A stretch of DNA of 10,465 bases from Candidatus Blautia equi (lineage in GTDB: Bacteria; Bacillota; Clostridia; Lachnospirales; Lachnospiraceae). Every line of letters begins with the position of its first letter. Positions within the stretch are counted from its first letter, which is position 1. The notes under the pieces were generated by a model. That model had not been told where the DNA came from, ran no database searches, and saw only the letters and a program-made list of their open reading frames with translations. The DNA lies in NCBI GenBank assembly GCA_018064695.1, contig JAGHUU010000026.1, forward strand, positions 1 to 10,465, read 5' to 3'. Both the position numbers and the translations under genes were made by a program. Shown one piece after another: positions 7,748-10,465 of the stretch.

Positions 7748-7781
7748 TAGTTTGTTTTCCACCCCGTTTTTTCGGATTTTC

Positions 7782-7999
7782 TGTGGATAATGTGGATAAC
7801 GGAGGGGCAGGGAGGGCATGCAGCACCCTGCCGGAGCCCGCAGACCCAGTAAAACAGAGGGCTTTGTCGAATTTCGCCGTCGAAAAAAGGGAGAAAAAAA
7901 GTCCACATGTTATGCACAGCTTCTCAGCCTGCAAACATGTGGACATTGTGGATAAGTCCCTGAAACCCTGCAAATCAGAGGGTTTTCCCCTGTGGAAAA
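7782..7999. promoter_or_regulatory. DnaA-box cluster upstream of dnaD
   Basis: Perfect DnaA boxes (TGTGGATAA) occur at 7782-7790, 7791-7799 and 7947-7955. The first two are head to tail with no gap. One-mismatch boxes are TTATGCACA at 7910-7918 (opposite orientation) and TGTGGAAAA at 7991-7999. A weaker TGTGGACAT at 7938-7946 abuts the perfect box at 7947, repeating the gapless tandem layout. The stretch has no convincing gene. It lies upstream of a replication operon, so DnaA control of that operon or DnaA titration is the likely role. It has no adjacent dnaA/dnaN, so I do not call it oriC. Confidence 0.8.
7901..7944. repeat. Perfect 10-bp inverted repeat within the DnaA-box cluster
   Basis: GTCCACATGT (7901-7910) is the exact reverse complement of ACATGTGGAC (7935-7944), separated by 24 nt. 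Each arm contains a partial DnaA box, and the near-perfect box TTATGCACA begins at the inner end of the left arm. It could be a dyad operator or a cruciform. No U-tract follows on either strand. Confidence 0.75.
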
Positions 8000-8008
8000 G
8001 TTTTATCT

Positions 8009-8104
8009 GTCACTGTTCACCGGCAAGCCGGTAAACAACGACTTCGCAGGCATATGTAAAGTTTTGCTTCGCAAAAATGCCTGCTCACCCCTGAATCAAT
8101 TTCG
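8009..8104 (-). repeat. Structured interspersed repeat, copy 2
   Basis: On the - strand it shows the lead TGATTCAGGGGTGA, then a hairpin with outer arms at 8077-8084 and 8046-8053 and an inner stem TTTTGC/GCAAAA with GAA triloop. The long hairpin is at 8042-8009. The inner part of the long stem is ACCGG/CCGGT where the other copies have ACTGG/CCAGT, a compensatory change. The outer part is C-G where the others have T-A. Three further pairs are G-T on this strand but would be C-A mismatches on the other. It lies about 46 nt past the murC stop, on the murC strand, so it would be in the murC 3' untranslated region. Confidence 0.85.
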
Positions 8105-8109
8105 CCGGT

Positions 8110-8134
8110 CACCTGCTCAGCAAGTGATCAGGTG
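8110..8134 (-). other. Hairpin between murC and repeat copy 2
   Basis: Arms 8110-8119 and 8125-8134 pair at 9 of 10 positions around a 5-nt loop (CTTGC on the - strand). It starts 15 nt past the murC stop. The sequence after it on the - strand (ACCGGCGAAATTG) is not U-rich, so it is a poor terminator; it may stabilise the murC mRNA end or be an extra part of the repeat element. Confidence 0.6.
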
Positions 8135-8149
8135 CCGTGTAAACTGTCA

Positions 8150-9529
8150 TTACTCGCCAAGTAGGTGTTCGCCTACTTTTACAACATCGCCTGCGCCCAT
8201 GGTGATGAGAAGATCACCCGGCTCGCAGTTTTCAAGAAGGTAGTTTTCAATCTCATCGAAGGTCTCAAAGTACTCACATGGGGTGCCGGCCTCCTGGATG
8301 AGCTTCTGCACATCGGCAGAGGAGATGCCCAGGGTGTCGGTCTCTCTGGCTGCATAGATGGCTGCCATAACTACATGGTCTGCAAGGGAGAGGGCTTTGG
8401 CAAACTCCGGAAGCAGCGCTTTGGTGCGGGTGTAGGTGTGAGGCTGGAAAACACACCAGGTGGTTTTATGCGGGTAGTTTTTAGCTGCGCGAAGGGTAGC
8501 CTCGATCTCGGTTGGATGGTGTGCGTAGTCGTCGATGATGGTGACCTCGCCCACCTTTCCTTTAAACTGGAAGCGGCGTTCTGTGCCGCCAAAGCTCATA
8601 AGTCCTTTCTGAATGGTCTCGGTGGAGAGCTTCAGGTACTGGCCAAGGGCGATGGCAGAGAGTGCGTTGGACACGTTGTGGATACCCGGCACGTTCAGCG
8701 TGAAGCTGCCAACGGCTTCCCCTTTATAACATGCGGTGAAGGTGGCATGGCCAAAAGCATCCCAGGTGATATCCTTTGCAGTGTAATCGGCCTCGCCTTC
8801 CAGGCTGTAGGTGATGATGCTGCAGGAAAGGCCTTCTGTTACGACCTCGTATTTAGGTGTATCCGCATTGATGATCAGTGCTCCGTCTGACGGCAGAAGC
8901 TCTGCAAATTTGCGGAAGGAGTTTCTGATGTCGTCGATGTCCTTAAAGAAATCCAGATGGTCGGCATCCATGTTCAGGATGATTCCCACGGTAGGGAAGA
9001 AGCTTAAGAAGCTGTTGGTATACTCGCAGGCTTCGGTGACAAAGGTGTCGGAGCGGCCTACGCGGATATTTCCACGGATGGCAGGAAGGATGCCGCCTAC
9101 GCTGATGGTAGGATCGCATGCGCCCTCCAGTAAGATATGGGATACCATGGATGTGGTGGTGGTTTTTCCGTGTGTGCCGGCTACTGCAATGGCGGTGCCG
9201 TAGTTTTTCATGATCTGACCTAAGAGGTCTGCACGGGTGAGCATTGGGATTCCCTTAGCTGCAGCGGCAGCGTACTCCGGGTTGTCCGGATGGATGGCTG
9301 CGGTGTAGACTACCAGGTCGGTGCCCTCTAAGATGTTGGAGGCTCTCTGACCGTAGAAGATCTGTGCGCCTTTGTTTATAAGGGCAGCGGTGAGAGGGCT
9401 TTCCTTGGCATCGGAGCCGGAGATGCGGAAGTTTCTCTCAAGCAGGATCTCCGCAAGGCCGCTCATGCTGATGCCGCCGATTCCGATGAAGTGCACGTGA
9501 ATAGGTTTCTGAAAATCTATCTGATACAT
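8150..9529 (-). CDS. murC: UDP-N-acetylmuramate--L-alanine ligase
   Basis: This cytosolic ATP-dependent Mur ligase adds L-alanine to UDP-MurNAc, the first step of the peptidoglycan stem peptide. At 459 residues it has the typical MurC length. The N-terminal UDP-substrate domain opens with HFIGIGGISMSGLAE (13-27). The central ATPase domain has the P-loop GTHGKTTTTS (118-127), EACEY (166-170) and NMDADHLDFF (186-195). The C-terminal amino-acid-binding domain has GGTERRFQ (314-321), DDYAHHPTEI (333-342), FQPHTYTRT (361-369) and GAGD (445-448). GGTERRFQ and DDYAHHPTE are diagnostic of MurC among Mur ligases. AAGGAG lies about 11 nt before the ATG. It appears monocistronic, not part of a dcw cluster: its own promoter lies upstream, and the dnaD promoter is downstream beyond a long gap. 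No strong terminator is visible after the stop. Confidence 0.97.
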   Translation of the reverse strand: MYQIDFQKPIHVHFIGIGGISMSGLAEILLERNFRISGSDAKESPLTAALINKGAQIFYGQRASNILEGTDLVVYTAAIHPDNPEYAAAAAKGIPMLTRADLLGQIMKNYGTAIAVAGTHGKTTTTSMVSHILLEGACDPTISVGGILPAIRGNIRVGRSDTFVTEACEYTNSFLSFFPTVGIILNMDADHLDFFKDIDDIRNSFRKFAELLPSDGALIINADTPKYEVVTEGLSCSIITYSLEGEADYTAKDITWDAFGHATFTACYKGEAVGSFTLNVPGIHNVSNALSAIALGQYLKLSTETIQKGLMSFGGTERRFQFKGKVGEVTIIDDYAHHPTEIEATLRAAKNYPHKTTWCVFQPHTYTRTKALLPEFAKALSLADHVVMAAIYAARETDTLGISSADVQKLIQEAGTPCEYFETFDEIENYLLENCEPGDLLITMGAGDVVKVGEHLLGE

Positions 9530-9573
9530 TGATCTTTAATCTCCTTAATATGTGATTCATATGATTTCACCCC

Positions 9574-9602
9574 ATTATAAACCTTCTTATTTAAATTGAA
9601 AA
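9574..9602 (-). promoter_or_regulatory. Promoter of murC
   Basis: On the - strand TTTTCA (9602-9597), a 17-nt spacer and a perfect TATAAT (9579-9574) suggest a sigma-A promoter with a start near 9567 and a leader of about 38 nt. The -35 matches at 4 of 6 positions. Confidence 0.65.
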
Positions 9603-9670
9603 GATTTTATTTTCAGTGAAAGCGGCGGAGAAGAAGAGGGATTCCGGCTGTTTTTGTGGTGGTGATAGGG

Positions 9671-9781
9671 GATATGCACAAAATAAGCAAAATAAGGACT
9701 AAATTTTGATGAAAATAGTCTAAAATTATATGCATTTGTTCTAAAAAAATGATGGTATCCTGACAAAAATTGTAAAATATG
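9671..9781. promoter_or_regulatory. AT-rich upstream region of spoVG
   Basis: This very AT-rich tract lies just upstream of the spoVG promoter. CTAAA recurs at 9699, 9720 and 9741, exactly 21 bp apart. An imperfect dyad, GACTA-aa-TTTT / AAAA-TAGTC, spans 9697-9720. B. subtilis spoVG has an AT-rich upstream box needed for full promoter activity and bound by AbrB; a comparable role here is inference from position and composition. Confidence 0.45.
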
Positions 9782-9810
9782 TTCACTATTTTGGATAAGT
9801 GTGGTATAAT
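9782..9810 (+). promoter_or_regulatory. Promoter of spoVG
   Basis: TTCACT (9782-9787), a 17-nt spacer and a perfect TATAAT (9805-9810) with an extended -10 (TGG before it) form a strong sigma-A-type promoter. Transcription should start near 9817, giving a leader of about 200 nt. A sigma-H promoter, known for B. subtilis spoVG, is not clearly present. Confidence 0.7.
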
Positions 9811-9816
9811 ATCACA

Positions 9817-10016
9817 AAGGTTCCACCGCCGCCTGTTTTCCGGCGGATGGACACCGGAAAAAAGTGACCTGAAATATGTCAAAAGTTATGGAGCCCGTAG
9901 ATTGACACGACAGACCGGAATGAGAAGAGCTGCTCCAAGGAGGTATGGTATCTATCTGAAATAATCGTTGTTATGTTTTGCAAGTTATGATGTAGAGAGA
10001 AAGGGGACAGTTTCGT
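9817..10016 (+). other. Long structured 5' leader of spoVG
   Basis: About 200 nt separate the predicted start from the spoVG ATG. Hairpin A pairs CCGCCG (9826-9831) with CGGCGG (9841-9846), extended by CCA/TGG around a bulged A. Hairpin B pairs TTTTCCGG (9836-9843) with CCGGAAAA (9854-9861). A and B share bases and cannot form together. A further pairing GGAGC (9890-9894) with GCTCC (9932-9936) encloses 37 nt. An AGGAGG at 9939-9943 is far from the gene; the spoVG ribosome binding site is AAAGGGG near 10000-10006. I recognise no riboswitch or named RNA here, and the longest open frame (9779-9964) has no coding signal. Confidence 0.45.
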
Positions 10017-10298
10017 ATGAATATTACGGATGTACGTGTGAGAAAGGTCGCTAAGGAAGGTAAAATGAAGGCGGTCGTTTCCATCACGCTGGACAACGAG
10101 TTTGTCGTTCATGATATAAAGGTGATCGAGGGTGAAAAAGGTCTGTTTATCGCCATGCCAAGCCGTAAGGCAGCGGACGGCGAGTACAGGGACATCGCAC
10201 ATCCTATCAATTCCTCCACCAGAGAAAAGATGCAGGAAATGATCCTGGAGCGCTATCAGGAAGCGCTGGAGTCCGGTCTGGAAGAGAGTGAAGAATAA
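10017..10298 (+). CDS. spoVG: SpoVG, septation/sporulation regulatory protein
   Basis: SpoVG is a small nucleic-acid-binding regulator that affects asymmetric septation and spore cortex in Bacillus; homologues in other bacteria bind DNA or RNA and influence virulence and metabolism. The 93 residues cover the whole family: MNITDVRVRKV (1-11), the strand region KAVVSITLDNEFVVHDIKVI (18-37), GLFIAMPSRK (42-51) and YRDIAHPIN (57-65), then an acidic helix at the C-terminus. AAAGGGG about 10 nt before the ATG is the ribosome binding site. It has its own promoter and terminator and so looks monocistronic. In B. subtilis spoVG precedes glmU and prs; here prs is about 4.5 kb away on the other strand, so that linkage is only partly kept. 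It suggests a spore-forming lineage but does not prove sporulation. Confidence 0.97.
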   Translation: MNITDVRVRKVAKEGKMKAVVSITLDNEFVVHDIKVIEGEKGLFIAMPSRKAADGEYRDIAHPINSSTREKMQEMILERYQEALESGLEESEE

Positions 10299-10321
10299 CT
10301 TTATTAATTTTATAATGATCT

Positions 10322-10349
10322 ATGGCGTCTCATATGAGGCGCCATTTTT
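10322..10349 (+). terminator. Intrinsic terminator of spoVG
   Basis: ATGGCGTCTC (10322-10331) pairs over 10 positions (one T-G wobble) with GAGGCGCCAT (10336-10345) around an ATAT loop, followed by TTTT. It begins 24 nt after the spoVG stop. Confidence 0.92.
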
Positions 10350-10369
10350 ATGCCTCAAGAATAAATATT

Positions 10370-10465
10370 GTTACTGTTCACTGGCAAGCCAGTAAACAGT
10401 AACTTCGCAGGCATATTTGAAGTTTTGCTGCGCAAAAATGCCTGCTCACCCCTGAATCACTTTCT
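10370..10465 (-). repeat. Structured interspersed repeat, copy 3 (runs to the window end)
   Basis: On the - strand the lead occupies the last ~20 bases of the window. A hairpin follows with outer arms 10438-10445 and 10407-10414 and an inner TTTTGC/GCAAAA stem with a GCA triloop, and then the long hairpin 10403-10370. The long stem is fully paired apart from one T-G wobble on this strand (10394/10379) and has a CTTG loop. Its last 26 bases are the exact reverse complement of bases 3-28. It lies just past the spoVG terminator and antisense to spoVG, so it could belong to the 3' end of a gene to the right. The element may continue beyond the window. Confidence 0.85.

Noticed and set aside
7963..7986. 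Weak terminator AAACCC/GGGTTTT on the + strand
   Set aside because: The stem is only about 6 bp and no + strand gene would use it; it overlaps the DnaA-box region.
7681..8000. Chromosomal origin (oriC)
   Set aside because: The DnaA boxes fit, but no dnaA or dnaN lies nearby and I could not identify a clear DNA-unwinding element or DnaA-trio run beside the boxes. A regulatory or titration cluster is the safer call.
7741..8034. A 97-codon open frame on the + strand and several short frames on the - strand (7664-7973) in the dnaD-murC gap
   Set aside because: They overlap the DnaA boxes and the dnaD promoter, lack good ribosome binding sites and have no protein-like composition or recognisable motif.
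9613..9882. An 89-codon open frame on the - strand between murC and spoVG
   Set aside because: It lies across an AT-rich regulatory stretch and the spoVG promoter, has a biased low-complexity composition and no plausible start signal.
9911..9940. Resemblance to the SRP RNA domain IV loop (CAGACCGGAATGAG)
   Set aside because: The match to the conserved GTCCGGAAGGAAGCAG core is poor and the surrounding stem is absent.
9938..9962. Sigma-H-type promoter (AGGAGGT then GAAAT) for spoVG
   Set aside because: The -10-like element is GAAAT rather than GAAT and the spacing is a little short; the TATAAT promoter at 9805-9810 is much better.

Overview
The window reads as a chromosomal segment of a low-G+C Gram-positive anaerobe, most likely a Lachnospiraceae/Clostridia member of moderate G+C content. 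The basis is the DnaD/DnaI-type helicase-loading genes, SpoVG (a protein of spore formers), a long Prs variant I associate with Clostridia, strong AGGAGG-type ribosome binding sites and the codon usage. I see no phage, plasmid, transposase or CRISPR genes.

Layout. Bases 1-99 hold the first of three copies of a structured repeat. A + strand unit follows: asnS (asparaginyl-tRNA synthetase), an SbcD/YhaO-like nuclease and an SbcC/YhaN-like ATPase with a central membrane hairpin; the last two overlap by 47 nt. It ends at a long symmetric terminator (4247-4290) that also serves the convergent - strand operon. That operon, read from its promoter, is dnaD, a DnaI/DnaC-like helicase loader and prs (PRPP synthetase). 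The dnaD frame is broken by an apparent one-base loss near 6821-6825, which separates the YxxxIxxxW motif from the rest of the protein. Upstream of dnaD lies about 480 bp without a gene; it holds the dnaD promoter, a cluster of DnaA boxes (three perfect, several near-perfect) and repeat copy 2. Next is murC (- strand), then a divergent 487-bp region with promoters for murC and spoVG, an AT-rich tract and a roughly 200-nt spoVG leader. SpoVG (+ strand) ends at a good intrinsic terminator, and repeat copy 3 closes the window.

How it fits together. The operon joins replication initiation (DnaD, helicase loader) to nucleotide precursor supply (PRPP), and the DnaA boxes upstream suggest DnaA control or DnaA titration. 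murC serves peptidoglycan synthesis, and SpoVG is a sporulation/septation regulator. In Bacillus subtilis spoVG and prs lie close together near oriC, so this may be a rearranged version of an origin-proximal neighbourhood (inference).

Most notable unexplained signal: the three repeats share two hairpins. Stem changes between copies are compensatory, and every imperfect stem position is a G-T/G-U pair on one strand but a C-A mismatch on the other, so the structured strand can be read directly from the sequence. On that strand the loops are CTTG closed by G-C, and GNA. The two ends of the window are inverted copies of this element.
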